A stretch of 64,000 nucleotides of DNA from Metabacillus idriensis (lineage in GTDB: Bacteria > Bacillota > Bacilli > Bacillales > Bacillaceae), in the NCBI RefSeq assembly GCF_009674765.1, contig NZ_WKKF01000002.1:558001-622000 (forward strand), written 5' to 3'. Below the pieces are notes generated by a model that ran no database searches, was not told the origin of the DNA, and was given only the letters and a program-made list of their open reading frames with translations. Shown piece after piece: positions 36,458 through 45,109 of this stretch; position 1 is the first letter of the stretch, and each line of letters opens with the position of its first letter. The translations under genes were made by a program, and so were the position numbers.

Positions 36458-37846
36458 TTATTCCTTTGCAAGCTTGCTGTTTTTCCGTGCATAAACAAAG
36501 TAAATGATAGTCCCTATTGAAATCCAGATGAAAAATGCTGTCCATGTAATGCCAGGCAGGCTTGTCATCAAGTAAATGCAAAATAATGCACTGATTGCAG
36601 GGAAAACAGGCACAAATGGCACCTTGAATGCCCGCTCAAGGTTTGGATGGGTTTTTCTTAAGACGATTACAGCGATAGAGATAAGTGTGAACGCAGCCAA
36701 TGTCCCTAAATTTACAAGGTGGGCAAGTGTTGTTAAATCCACAAATCCTGCAATCGCGGCTGCAACTGAACCAGTAATCCACGTATTTTTAAAAGGCGTT
36801 TTAAATACGGAGTGAACACTTGATAAAACACTTGGAAGCAAACCGTCCCTGCTCATGGCAAACGAAATGCGGACCTGAGCATACATCATCACGAGCAGAA
36901 CAGTTGTAATACCTGCAATTGCGCCTACAGATACAAAACCTGCAAGAGTATTTTGTCCGACATAATGCAGGGCAAACGATACGGGATCAGCCACATTGAG
37001 CTCAGTATAAGGAACCATACCAGTTAAAATAAGAGATACAGCTATGTAGAGAATCGTACAAACAGTAAGGGAAGCAATAATGCCGATCGGAACGTCACGC
37101 TGGGGTCTTTTTACCTCTTCTGCGGCGGTAGCGACTGCATCAAAACCTATGTAAGCAAAGAAAACTGTTGCAGCGCCAGTTACAATCCCATCAAAGCCAA
37201 ATGGAACAAACGGCGTCCAATTAGCAGGCTTTACATACCAGACGCCAGCAATGATGAAGGCGACGATGACAGCAAGCTTAACAAATACCATGATATTGTT
37301 AACCCGTGTACTTTCCTTAATTCCTTTTGATAAAAGTGCCGTAATTAAGAAAATAATGAAAACGGCAGGCAAATCAATCAATCCGCCTTTTCCCGCACCG
37401 GGTGCTGAGGTAATGACCTCGGGTAATGCGATGTCAAATCCTGCAAGCAGTGATTGAAAGTAGGCAGACCAGCCAGTTGCAACAGCAGATGTTGCAAGCA
37501 GATATTCAAGCATTAAATCCCAGCCAATCAAAAAGGCAAACAGTTCTCCGAGAGTTGCATATGTGTAAGTATAAACGCTTCCTGAGATTGGAACAGATGA
37601 GGCGAATTCGGCATAGCAAAAGGCAGCCAGAGCACATGCAATTCCAGACAATATAAAAGAGAGAATCAGGGCAGGTCCAGCAGCTTCAGCAGCGACCACA
37701 CCTGTTAAAACGAAGATGCCGGTTCCGACAATGGCCCCGATTCCAAGCAGCGTTAAATCAAAAGCCCCCATCGTTCGATCGAGCGATTTTTGTTCGCTTT
37801 GCTTCACCATCTCTGTAATAGATTTCTTTCTGAATAATGAATTCAT
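36458..37846 (-). CDS. APC-family amino acid permease (YfnA/YhdG-like)
   Basis: 462 aa, about twelve TM helices. The opening (MNSLFRKKSITEM ... LARTMGAFDLTLLGIGAIVG-type block) and the FAYIGFDAVATAAEE motif match the YfnA/YhdG cationic amino acid transporter branch of B. subtilis. Start is ATG 37846 with AGGAGG; the open frame extends upstream without a ribosome binding site. It follows the lysine-riboswitch-controlled permease, but a terminator separates them. Substrate unproven. Confidence 0.85.
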   Translation of the reverse strand: MNSLFRKKSITEMVKQSEQKSLDRTMGAFDLTLLGIGAIVGTGIFVLTGVVAAEAAGPALILSFILSGIACALAAFCYAEFASSVPISGSVYTYTYATLGELFAFLIGWDLMLEYLLATSAVATGWSAYFQSLLAGFDIALPEVITSAPGAGKGGLIDLPAVFIIFLITALLSKGIKESTRVNNIMVFVKLAVIVAFIIAGVWYVKPANWTPFVPFGFDGIVTGAATVFFAYIGFDAVATAAEEVKRPQRDVPIGIIASLTVCTILYIAVSLILTGMVPYTELNVADPVSFALHYVGQNTLAGFVSVGAIAGITTVLLVMMYAQVRISFAMSRDGLLPSVLSSVHSVFKTPFKNTWITGSVAAAIAGFVDLTTLAHLVNLGTLAAFTLISIAVIVLRKTHPNLERAFKVPFVPVFPAISALFCIYLMTSLPGITWTAFFIWISIGTIIYFVYARKNSKLAKE

Positions 37847-37913
37847 AGCAACCTCCTGCTCAGCACTTATAAAATCAGATAGTTTAGTGTGAGCAAATGA
37901 AGAGGACTTCATG

Positions 37914-37948
37914 CAAAATAAAATAGGCTGCATTTTTAAGCGCAGCCT
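37914..37948 (-). terminator. Terminator between the two permease genes
   Basis: Minus strand AGGCTGC / GCAGCCT, 10-nt loop, then ATTTTATTTTGC; 8 bp after the upstream gene's stop. Confidence 0.7.
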
Positions 37949-37955
37949 TTATTCA

Positions 37956-39368
37956 TTAAGTTAAAGAGGAATCTGATCTGTTCATATATTTCGTCAAAAA
38001 CGGATAAATCACAAAGCCTGCCAAGAAAAGGCCGACTCCCAGTACAAATGTTTTTAAATCAGCAGTACCGGTGACAATGACCCAAACAGAATAAATACAT
38101 GCAATGGATGCAATGATTCCGTCTCTTACTCGCGATCCTTGAATTAAATCATATGTTTCTCCTTTAGCGATCAGCTTCAAGAAGAAAATAGATGAAACAA
38201 GATACGGGAAAAGATAAGCAAGTGTAGCGGACGTTGTTAAGAATGTAAAAGCCTCGCTTATTGTTCCTGAAATGGTAGAGAAAATAAAGATCTGTGACAT
38301 CAAATTCGTTATTAGCAGCGCATTTTTAGGACTGCCTTTTTTATTTGTTTTTGCAAAGAAAGCAGGGAAAATGCCTTTTTTTGCAGCCTGATACGGTACT
38401 TCAGCTGAAAGCAGGATCCATCCTATGGTTGAACCAAATAAAGATACGACTGCTAATAGTGCCATTGCATTTGCACCGGCATCTCCAATAATGACAGAAA
38501 GAACATCAACAAATGGCTTGTCAGATGACTGCAGCTGATCGTGGGGCAGAACGCCCATTGTGATAAGTGTGATAATCATATAGATGAACACAGCTATAAT
38601 TAAGCCGGTAATGGTCGCTCTTTTCACATCTCGCTGAGAAGAAGCGCGGCCTGACAGAATGACGGCAGATTCAATGCCTACAAATGCCCATAAGGTTGAA
38701 ATAGCAGCGAATTGTACTTGATTGCCAAGGCCGTAAGTTACACCGGGCTCTGCTTCTACAGGGAAATAAAATTCCCCAAATGATGCTGACTCCAGTGCAA
38801 ATAAACCAGCGATGATGAAAAGCATAAAACCGATTACTTTTGATGCAGTCGCAACAAAATTCAATTTTCCCGCACCATTCATGTTTGTTAATAAAATGGT
38901 ATGAGTGCCCCAAAGCAAAATGGTACAAACAATAAATGTGACCGCTCTTCCTAACTGAATATCCTGTGAGCCTATTGAGAACAGAACAGATTCGTCTGAC
39001 ATTATAGGAAAGAATGAAGAAAGATAGCCTGCAAAGCTAGTGATGATTGCCACGTTGCTGATCCAGTTAGCGACCCAATATCCCCACACCATGCTGAATC
39101 CTGCAACGTTTCCCTTTTTCGGTGAATCAAATAACGCTTTTGCATAGCTTTGCGGGCCAGCTGTAAGGTCGGGTCTGCGAATCGATAAATTGCCGAAGAC
39201 CAGCGCAATCATTAATACTCCAAATCCGGTTACGAGCCAGGCGCTGGTTACTCCAAGCGGACTTGCAGTCTGGGCAAGCGTGCTTGGCAGCATGAATATG
39301 CCTGAGCCGACCATATTTCCTACTACGAAGGCTGTTAAAAGCCAAAATCCCCATTTCTTTTGTTTCAA
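37956..39368 (-). CDS. APC-family lysine permease (YvsH-like), lysine riboswitch controlled
   Basis: 470 aa, about twelve TM helices, basic amino acid/polyamine antiporter branch: N-terminal AFVVGNMVGSGIFMLP and mid-region TLWAFVGIESAVILSGRA. A complete lysine riboswitch plus terminator precedes it, so lysine is the probable substrate and lysine starvation the induction signal. B. subtilis yvsH, a similar permease, is also L-box controlled. Translation starts at ATG 39368 with AGGAGG. Confidence 0.88.
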   Translation of the reverse strand: MKQKKWGFWLLTAFVVGNMVGSGIFMLPSTLAQTASPLGVTSAWLVTGFGVLMIALVFGNLSIRRPDLTAGPQSYAKALFDSPKKGNVAGFSMVWGYWVANWISNVAIITSFAGYLSSFFPIMSDESVLFSIGSQDIQLGRAVTFIVCTILLWGTHTILLTNMNGAGKLNFVATASKVIGFMLFIIAGLFALESASFGEFYFPVEAEPGVTYGLGNQVQFAAISTLWAFVGIESAVILSGRASSQRDVKRATITGLIIAVFIYMIITLITMGVLPHDQLQSSDKPFVDVLSVIIGDAGANAMALLAVVSLFGSTIGWILLSAEVPYQAAKKGIFPAFFAKTNKKGSPKNALLITNLMSQIFIFSTISGTISEAFTFLTTSATLAYLFPYLVSSIFFLKLIAKGETYDLIQGSRVRDGIIASIACIYSVWVIVTGTADLKTFVLGVGLFLAGFVIYPFLTKYMNRSDSSLT

Positions 39369-39442
39369 AACTGAAACCTCCTATACATATCAATGCTCTA
39401 TCGATATTGTGTGTAGTTTTTAATGAATGTGCTCATTTTTTT

Positions 39443-39479
39443 GCAAACAAAATAGCGCATAGAATAAGTCCATGCGCTA
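39443..39479 (-). terminator. Lysine-riboswitch terminator
   Basis: Minus strand TAGCGCAT / ATGCGCTA, 11-nt loop, then TTTTGTTTGC. It follows the aptamer by 22 nt. Confidence 0.85.
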
Positions 39480-39501
39480 AAAACACAAAAACTCAGGGAA
39501 T

Positions 39502-39685
39502 CATCTCCAGATAGCACTCCGCAAATTGACTCTGCGGCAGTCCAGTACCTGTTCGATACTGTCCCAGCGTGAAACAAAGTGGCTGTTTCAAACTTCGGCG
39601 CCAAATCCTTTCACTTGCAGTCAACAGCTCCACTAGCCTCTTGCAACTTACTCTTAATTGGCGCAACCTCTACCTCACTGAGATG
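39502..39685 (-). promoter_or_regulatory. Lysine riboswitch (L-box)
   Basis: Minus-strand RNA: CATCTCAG (P1) GAGGTAGAGG, TTAAGAGTAAG, GTGAAAGG, GGCGCCGAAG, ACGCTGGGAC, ACTG...CTGC and CTGGAGATG (P1'). These are the invariant L-box blocks in order over about 184 nt. Confidence 0.93.
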
Positions 39686-39720
39686 CCGTGAGGATTTTTA
39701 TTCATTATTTTAATAGAGTA

Positions 39721-39749
39721 AATTTAACAGGATGATCAGAGGATGTCAA
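39721..39749 (-). promoter_or_regulatory. Promoter of the lysine permease transcript
   Basis: Minus strand TTGACA (39749-39744), 17 bp, TAAATT (39726-39721). Confidence 0.8.
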
Positions 39750-39768
39750 CAAGATAAACTTTTTACCA

Positions 39769-39809
39769 GAAGTTTCAATCTATATTGAAATAACTGTCAC
39801 CGAAACTTC
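39769..39809. repeat. Nested inverted repeats upstream of the lysine permease promoter
   Basis: TTTCAAT-CTAT-ATTGAAA (39773-39790) nested in GAAGTTTC (39769-39776) ... GAAACTTC (39802-39809). Located about 20 bp upstream of the -35 of the minus-strand promoter; possible binding site for an unknown regulator. Confidence 0.45.
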
Positions 39810-39899
39810 ACTTTGCAATCCGCCCGCGAATCTACTATAATTTACAAAGATAACGTTTTCTTTCTATTTTTATGAAAATATAACATGGAAGAAGGGCAC

Positions 39900-40079
39900 A
39901 TGATGAACTTGGGATTCGGCGAAATCATGTTAATTGTCTTCGTGGCACTCCTGCTTTTCGGACCGAAAAAGCTTCCGGAGCTCGGAAAAGCTGCCGGCAA
40001 AACACTAAGAGAGTTTAAAAACGCAACAAAAGGTCTGATGGATGACGAAGAAGGTAAGTCAGATAAATCAGTGAAATAA
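39900..40079 (+). CDS. tatA: Twin-arginine translocase subunit TatA
   Basis: 59 aa: N-terminal TM ([17 protein letters not shown]), [10 protein letters not shown] hinge and an amphipathic helix ([17 protein letters not shown]) with acidic tail, the whole TatA plan. ATG 39900 (ATGATG; 39903 also possible) has AGAAGGG upstream; the earlier ATG 39885 has none. No tatC adjacent; solitary TatA genes are known in Bacillus (tatAc). Forms the protein-conducting oligomer with TatC in the membrane. Confidence 0.9.
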   Translation: MMNLGFGEIMLIVFVALLLFGPKKLPELGKAAGKTLREFKNATKGLMDDEEGKSDKSVK

Positions 40080-40086
40080 AGGATCG

Positions 40087-40120
40087 AACAGCCTCGGCGG
40101 AATGCCTGGCTGTTTTTTTT
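40087..40120 (+). terminator. Intrinsic terminator of tatA
   Basis: AACAGCC / GGCTGTT with a 14-nt partly paired loop, T8. Confidence 0.85.
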
Positions 40121-40239
40121 TGCGCTTTTAAGTTTTCTTCATTAGAAGTGTTAGAATTATACAAATATTTAGTAAAATAATATATAATAGACCTGAGAGT
40201 TTATTTAGTGTAACGAAATATATAGTAGGGGGTATGGCT

Positions 40240-42033
40240 ATGAAAGCCGCTACATATGCAGAGACTTGGGATTTGGATGTTTTTTTCAAAGGAGGCAGCC
40301 AGTCTGAAAGCTTCAAGAGTCATTTAGAAGAGCTTGAAAAAGATGTTCCTTTGTTTAAAGAACAGGCCGATCAGTTAAAGGTGCCAAGCTCAAAAGAGGA
40401 TCATATTTACCTTGATGAAATTCTTGAAGCGTTCCAGGGGATTGCGAAGAGAGTGAGACAGGCCGGTGCTTTTGTAGGCTGTCTGCAGGCTCAGGATACA
40501 ACGGATAAACATGCTGGTGTGCTCAGAGGAAAAGTAACGCAGCTCAGCTCTCAGTTTCAAAATGCTCTTGCCAGTTTCGATCAGAAGCTTGTAAAAGTGG
40601 AGGATCAAGTATGGGAAGAACTTATCGGGACAGAAAGTCTTTCTGAACTTGCATATGTGCTTACTGAACGCAGAAATAAAGCAAAAAATAAATTGCCGAT
40701 GGAGCAGGAGACGCTTATCAATGCTCTGTCAGTAGACGGCTATCATGCATGGGGACAGTTTTATGACACCCTTGTGTCGACTGTTAAAATTCCTTTTAAA
40801 GAAGATGGGGAAGTGAAAGAACTTTCTGTCGGCCAGGCAGCCAATAAATTTTCCAGTGCAGACCGTGAAGTCCGAAAATCTGTGTTCGAAGAGTGGGAAA
40901 AGGCATGGGGAAGCAAGGCGGATTTATTTGCCCAGACGCTGAACCATCTTGCAGGCTTCAGATTGAATGTTTACGAGAAGCGGGGATGGGAAGATGTCCT
41001 TAGTGAGCCGCTTGAAATCAACAGAATGAAGCGGGAGACGCTTGATGTCATGTGGAAGGTTATTTCTGAAAATAAGCAGTCTCTAGTAAAGTATTTAAAA
41101 AGAAAGGCAGAGATGCTTGATGTGGATAAACTCAGCTGGTATGACCTTGATGCGCCGGTTGGCGGGAAAGAGACAAAGGTCACCTATCAAGAGGGAGCAG
41201 AATTTATTCTCGATCAGTTCAGCAATTTTGGCGAGGAGCTGACAACATTCACGAAAAAAGCGTTTGAAGACCGCTGGATTGAAGCTGAGGATCGAACTGG
41301 AAAGGCGCCGGGCGGATTCTGCACAAGCTTCCCTGAAAGCGATCAGTCCCGCATTTTTATGACATTCTCAGGAACGCCTTCGAATATAGCGACACTGGCC
41401 CATGAGCTTGGTCATGCTTTCCATCAGCATGCAATGGCAGGCGTTCATCCGCTTAACCGCAGCTATGCCATGAACGTGGCGGAAACGGCATCAACATTTG
41501 CGGAGATGATTGTAGCAGATGCTTCTGTGAAAAAAGCAAAAACAGAAGAAGAACGACTGGCCCTGCTTGAAGACAAAGTGCAGCGCAGTGTTGCCCTTCT
41601 GATGAATATTCACGGTCGTTTCATTTTCGAAACAGCGTTTTATGAGGAGCGTAAAAAAGGAATGGTAAGCGCTGAGCGCATCAGCGAGCTGATGGAGGCG
41701 GCACAAAAAGAAGCGTATTGCGATGCATTAGGGGAATATCACCCGCATTTCTGGGCATCCAAGCTCCATTTCCACATTACAGGAGTGCCTTTCTATAACT
41801 TCCCGTATACGTTCGGCTACTTGTTCTCGCTTGGAATCTATGCAAAAGCCCTTGAAGAAGGAATTGCATTTGAGGAAAAATACATTGCGCTGCTGAAAGA
41901 TACAGGCTCCATGCAGGTGGAAGACCTCGCGATGAAGCATTTGGGAGTGGATCTGACAAAAGAAGATTTCTGGCAAAAAGCAGTTGCTCTAACTGTGGAA
42001 GATGCAGAGGAGTTTCTTGAGGCGACTAAGTAA
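40240..42033 (+). CDS. pepF: Oligoendopeptidase F-like M3 metallopeptidase
   Basis: Cytoplasmic zinc peptidase, 597 aa, degrading short peptides. HELGH at 388-392 supplies two zinc ligands; a downstream Glu in AMNVAETASTFAEM is the third. N-terminal helical lid domain (about 1-200) as in PepF/M3B. ATG 40240 has AGGGGG at 7 nt; the in-frame ATG 40234 is too close to it. Monocistronic. Confidence 0.92.
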   Translation: MKAATYAETWDLDVFFKGGSQSESFKSHLEELEKDVPLFKEQADQLKVPSSKEDHIYLDEILEAFQGIAKRVRQAGAFVGCLQAQDTTDKHAGVLRGKVTQLSSQFQNALASFDQKLVKVEDQVWEELIGTESLSELAYVLTERRNKAKNKLPMEQETLINALSVDGYHAWGQFYDTLVSTVKIPFKEDGEVKELSVGQAANKFSSADREVRKSVFEEWEKAWGSKADLFAQTLNHLAGFRLNVYEKRGWEDVLSEPLEINRMKRETLDVMWKVISENKQSLVKYLKRKAEMLDVDKLSWYDLDAPVGGKETKVTYQEGAEFILDQFSNFGEELTTFTKKAFEDRWIEAEDRTGKAPGGFCTSFPESDQSRIFMTFSGTPSNIATLAHELGHAFHQHAMAGVHPLNRSYAMNVAETASTFAEMIVADASVKKAKTEEERLALLEDKVQRSVALLMNIHGRFIFETAFYEERKKGMVSAERISELMEAAQKEAYCDALGEYHPHFWASKLHFHITGVPFYNFPYTFGYLFSLGIYAKALEEGIAFEEKYIALLKDTGSMQVEDLAMKHLGVDLTKEDFWQKAVALTVEDAEEFLEATK

Positions 42034-42053
42034 AAACAAGGTTATTGTGTGAT

Positions 42054-42094
42054 GCTGCATTTTCAGCTTTTAGCTGAGGTGCAGCTTTTTTTTT
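42054..42094 (+). terminator. Intrinsic terminator of pepF
   Basis: GCTGCA / TGCAGC with inner CAGC...GCTG pairing and nine T. The 190 bp after it hold no gene; GACGAGCC/GGGTCGTT (about 42207-42231) may form a weak hairpin. Confidence 0.85.
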
Positions 42095-42284
42095 CGATTG
42101 GATAAAAAAGGGTGCAAACGGGGTTTTGGAGCGCGAACTCGATAAAATTTGAAACAGTTCGTGCAGCAAACATTTTTGCAATAAGCGCTATACAAATAAA
42201 AGAACTAGGACGAGCCATAATGGGTCGTTCTTCTATTATTGCCCCCGATTGTTGAATAAGTAAGTTTTATATTTAGAAAACTTA

Positions 42285-42647
42285 TTATTCAGTTTTACTT
42301 AGTTCTATTAAAACACTAGTTTTTAGATAGTTGTATTGATTAAAGTTTGTATCCATAAAAGCCTCTTCTCTATTTGAAAGAATATCTTCATAATTTATAC
42401 TTTCACTGAATTGAGACTCTGTAAAATCATACTGTGTATTATGAATCATATTGTAAAAGTGCCACCCCTCAGATAAGGGGGTTTTTCGTATTTCCCCACC
42501 TAAAATGTCGTTGACTACTAATGCTGTTACACCACATTGTCCTTTCGAAGGATTATCCATACTCCATTTGGAACTTGATTTTAATGATCACGTTTTTTTA
42601 AAAGCGTGTAATAATTGTGCTATTGTAACTTTTTTAAGTGTACTCAT
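42285..42647 (-). pseudogene. YunG-family protein gene interrupted by an in-frame TGA
   Basis: Reading from ATG 42647 (AAAAGGGGA upstream) gives MSTLKKVTIAQLLHAFKKT, then TGA (42590-42588), then in the same frame SLKSSSKWSMDNPSKGQCG and on to a normal stop at 42285. The downstream part carries the YunG-family core NPSKGQCGVTALVVNDILGG and EGWHFYN. The TGA falls where this family has Trp (Ala-x-x-x-x-Trp-S), so a single TGG to TGA change explains it. Restart at ATG 42560 would lose the first 29 residues. Reconstructed length 120 codons. Function of the family unknown. Confidence 0.8.
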
Positions 42648-42850
42648 TAATGGTCCCCTTTTAAAAGCAGTACAGCCTTTTACTATAATAGAGGCGAAAC
42701 TTTATTTAGCAATCGCCCCCTTTTGTGGAATATCATTTATGTTGCCTTATCGAAGAAAATCGCCCGATAGCGGAATTTTAATAATGCGAAAAAAATCAAG
42801 AAATGACTTCTTAGTTATTTACTAAGCACCAGTTCAAGAAGAAACAATGT

Positions 42851-43707
42851 TTAGAGTAATTTACCCTTCGTTAATATTACTGCGTTTCCTCCAACCATAA
42901 CCCTTAAATCATTTTTATTTACTAACTTAGTAACAATATGAGATGGTCTGCCCATACTATACCCTTGATGGAAAGAGTAATCTTGATTAAAATTAATTAA
43001 TACTTTGTTCTTGAAAAGATAATATGTTAAAGCCCCATTTGAAGTACCTGTTGCGGCTTCCTCATCAATACCAAAGAGTGGACAAAAGTTTCTGCATAAT
43101 GCTATCCCTTCCTCAGAATCAAGAGTAAATGCATGAACTCCTGCTGCATCATGAATTATGGTGTATTCAGCCAGTGATTTAAAATCGGGGTTAAGAGCAT
43201 TCAGAGCATCCTTTGATTTTAGTGGAAGCATTATATCCCATAGTCCAGTACTTGCAGCTTGAGGAACTAAATTAAAATTTATATCGCCTATTTGATTTTT
43301 GTTAATTTTAAATATGTTAGATAAATCATCATAATCGTCAAAAGCTTTTCCGAGCTTTGGTTCAGCTTGCTCCATCATTATAAAGGAATTATTTACAACA
43401 ACAGGAAGTGTACCTGCGAGTGTTTTCATAAAATATGTATTATTATCTTCAATAAAATTGCAGTCCAATAATGCTTTGAAGGAGGCAATGGTAGCATGCC
43501 ACAAAGATTCACCTGTGAAGTCGGTGTAAAAAATTTAATTTCAAAATTTTTATTGTCTATTTTTTTAATAAAGGCTGTTTCTGAAAACCTAACTTCTGCA
43601 GCAAATTTCTGCATGAACTTTTCGTCTAAATTTTCATGGATTACTACGCCTGCTGGATTCCCGCCAAATTTAGGTTCTGTAAAAGCATCAATTACATAAT
43701 ATAACAA
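42851..43707 (-). pseudogene. PhzF-family isomerase gene with a frameshift
   Basis: N-terminal part (MLYYVIDAFTEPKFGGNPAG, RFSETAFI with the catalytic Glu) is in one frame to QVNLCG; the rest (ATIASFKALLDC ... EEAATGTSNGALTYY ... MVGGNAVI) continues in another. The family reads QVxLCGHATIA; here the minus-strand DNA has TGTGGCATGCTACC where TGTGGCCATGCTACC is expected, so one C is missing near 43497-43500. Otherwise the 285-codon PhzF-like (phenazine biosynthesis-like, epimerase-fold) protein is complete. Either a decayed gene or a sequencing error. Confidence 0.85.
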
Positions 43708-43825
43708 TTTTATTCTCCCTTATGTAGAAAACTTCTGAATATGCTTACTCCGTTAAACTGCTGCCCGATTGCTATATAACCGTTATTTCCATTTTATCAC
43801 AAATACACAGTTTTCATCTTTACAT

Positions 43826-43861
43826 ATAAAACACACCAATTATGCCGCTAATTGGTGTGTT
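43826..43861 (-). terminator. Hairpin, probable terminator for the alpha/beta hydrolase gene
   Basis: AACACACCAATTA / TAATTGGTGTGTT, perfect 13-bp stem, 6-nt loop; TTTTATATG follows on the minus strand. About 100 bp after the hydrolase stop. Confidence 0.7.
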
Positions 43862-43959
43862 AACTGATGTTTTATTTATTATGTGGTTTTAAAACACCTC
43901 TGAATCGAACCGCCCGTTTGGACGATTCGAACATAAACAAGCCTGGAGATGCTATTTTT

Positions 43960-44688
43960 TTACTGATTCATCATTATCCACCGATCAATCTCATTAACAA
44001 CAAGATCCTGCTGGATAAAGACATTAATGTCCGCTTTTTTATCGCCTTTTTGTTCGCCGTAAATTCCGAACTGTGCATGGTTTCCGTCTTTGTAAAAGAA
44101 TGTATCCTCTGAAAGCAGATGCTTTTTCTCCTGTATATCTGCAAGAGTTGTCAGGCCGTCTTTTTCGGCACAAATCGTCAGAATCGGAAAGTCCGTCCCG
44201 GAAAAGTCGCTGGAATCAGTAGGATAGGCTGCCAGCAGAAAGAGTCCTTTGATTGTATCCTGATGGTTATAGGCATAGATAGAAGCTGACGCGCCTCCAA
44301 GTGAATGGCCTCCGATATACCACTTCTTAATGTCACGGTGCTCATTAATGACTTTGTCGGCTTTGTTGATTCCTGCAATGGCCAGGTTGAAAGGCATTTT
44401 TGATATAGCGACTGTATACCCTCTCTGTGCAAGCTGCTCAGCAAGATAGGCGTAGGCTTCAGGCTCTACTTTCGCCCCTGGATAAAAAATAATGCCTGTT
44501 TCGGTCTTCTGATTCACCGGTTCAAAAAGCAGATACCCATTCACGTTGTTTTTCTTTTGGATATTTGTCGAATGATAAAGGTTTTCTGTTGGTTTATATG
44601 TCTGCTGGGACCATATATAAAACCCTGCAAAAGATAGAATTAAGAGCGCTAAAGCTATCAGGAAAAAATTTTTCATCCATCTTTTCAT
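43960..44688 (-). CDS. Membrane-anchored alpha/beta hydrolase
   Basis: 242 aa. N-terminal TM about residues 8-27 (signal anchor or uncleaved signal peptide), then an alpha/beta-hydrolase domain with nucleophile Ser in GGHSLGGASA, Asp in CAEKDGLT and His in DGNHAQFG. Resembles Abhydrolase_5/dienelactone hydrolase-like proteins; probably acts outside the membrane. Substrate unknown. Divergent from the c-di-AMP riboswitch unit. Confidence 0.82.
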   Translation of the reverse strand: MKRWMKNFFLIALALLILSFAGFYIWSQQTYKPTENLYHSTNIQKKNNVNGYLLFEPVNQKTETGIIFYPGAKVEPEAYAYLAEQLAQRGYTVAISKMPFNLAIAGINKADKVINEHRDIKKWYIGGHSLGGASASIYAYNHQDTIKGLFLLAAYPTDSSDFSGTDFPILTICAEKDGLTTLADIQEKKHLLSEDTFFYKDGNHAQFGIYGEQKGDKKADINVFIQQDLVVNEIDRWIMMNQ

Positions 44689-44764
44689 GGCTTAAAACTC
44701 CTTAAAATATAACGTTTCCTGTTAAATTTTATGTTTAAATCCAACTAAAGGCAAATTTTGATGT

Positions 44765-44793
44765 TTGCCAAAACAGGATCTTTTATTTAGAAT
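44765..44793 (+). promoter_or_regulatory. Promoter of the symporter leader
   Basis: TTGCCA-N17-TAGAAT, about 20 bp upstream of the riboswitch aptamer. Confidence 0.7.
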
Positions 44794-44812
44794 AGTAGTA
44801 TAACTTAATAAA

Positions 44813-44930
44813 TATACGCTTAATCCTTAACGGGAACGGGGGAACCGAACTGTGCATCTGCACTGGGGTGAATCCTTAAAGTACTAGGTAGGACAACTCT
44901 TCGTCCGAATCCGACAGCTAACCTCGTATG
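44813..44930 (+). promoter_or_regulatory. c-di-AMP (ydaO/yuaA-class) riboswitch upstream of the symporter gene
   Basis: Conserved blocks in order: CGCTTAATCC, ACGGGGGAACC, TGGGGTGAATCC, TAGGTAGGACAACTCTTCG, CCGAATCCGACAGCTAACC and TCGTATG. P1 is ATACG (44814-44818) with CGTAT (44925-44929). Followed by a terminator 55 nt on, so c-di-AMP should switch the gene off, as in the known class. Confidence 0.92.
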
Positions 44931-44984
44931 CACTGGAGAGACTCATCTGTGGAAAAGTCATAATTATTCAAATTGACGAATGCT

Positions 44985-45013
44985 AACCGCGAGAATTCTC
45001 TCGCGGTTTTTTG
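44985..45013 (+). terminator. c-di-AMP riboswitch terminator (symporter leader)
   Basis: AACCGCGAGA / TCTCGCGGTT, 4-nt loop, T6; 97 bp before the ATG. Confidence 0.92.
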
Positions 45014-45109
45014 TATTTTTCAAAAAACTCTCACATTTATGTTTCTCCATCCCGCTTTTTGGGAATAAAGCATTATCTTTCTATTATTCTTATTTTACGG
45101 AGGTTTTAT

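Noticed and set aside
42505-42825. 106-codon plus-strand frame opposite the YunG-like gene
   Set aside because: The minus strand carries a recognisable protein family with a ribosome binding site; this frame is its shadow.
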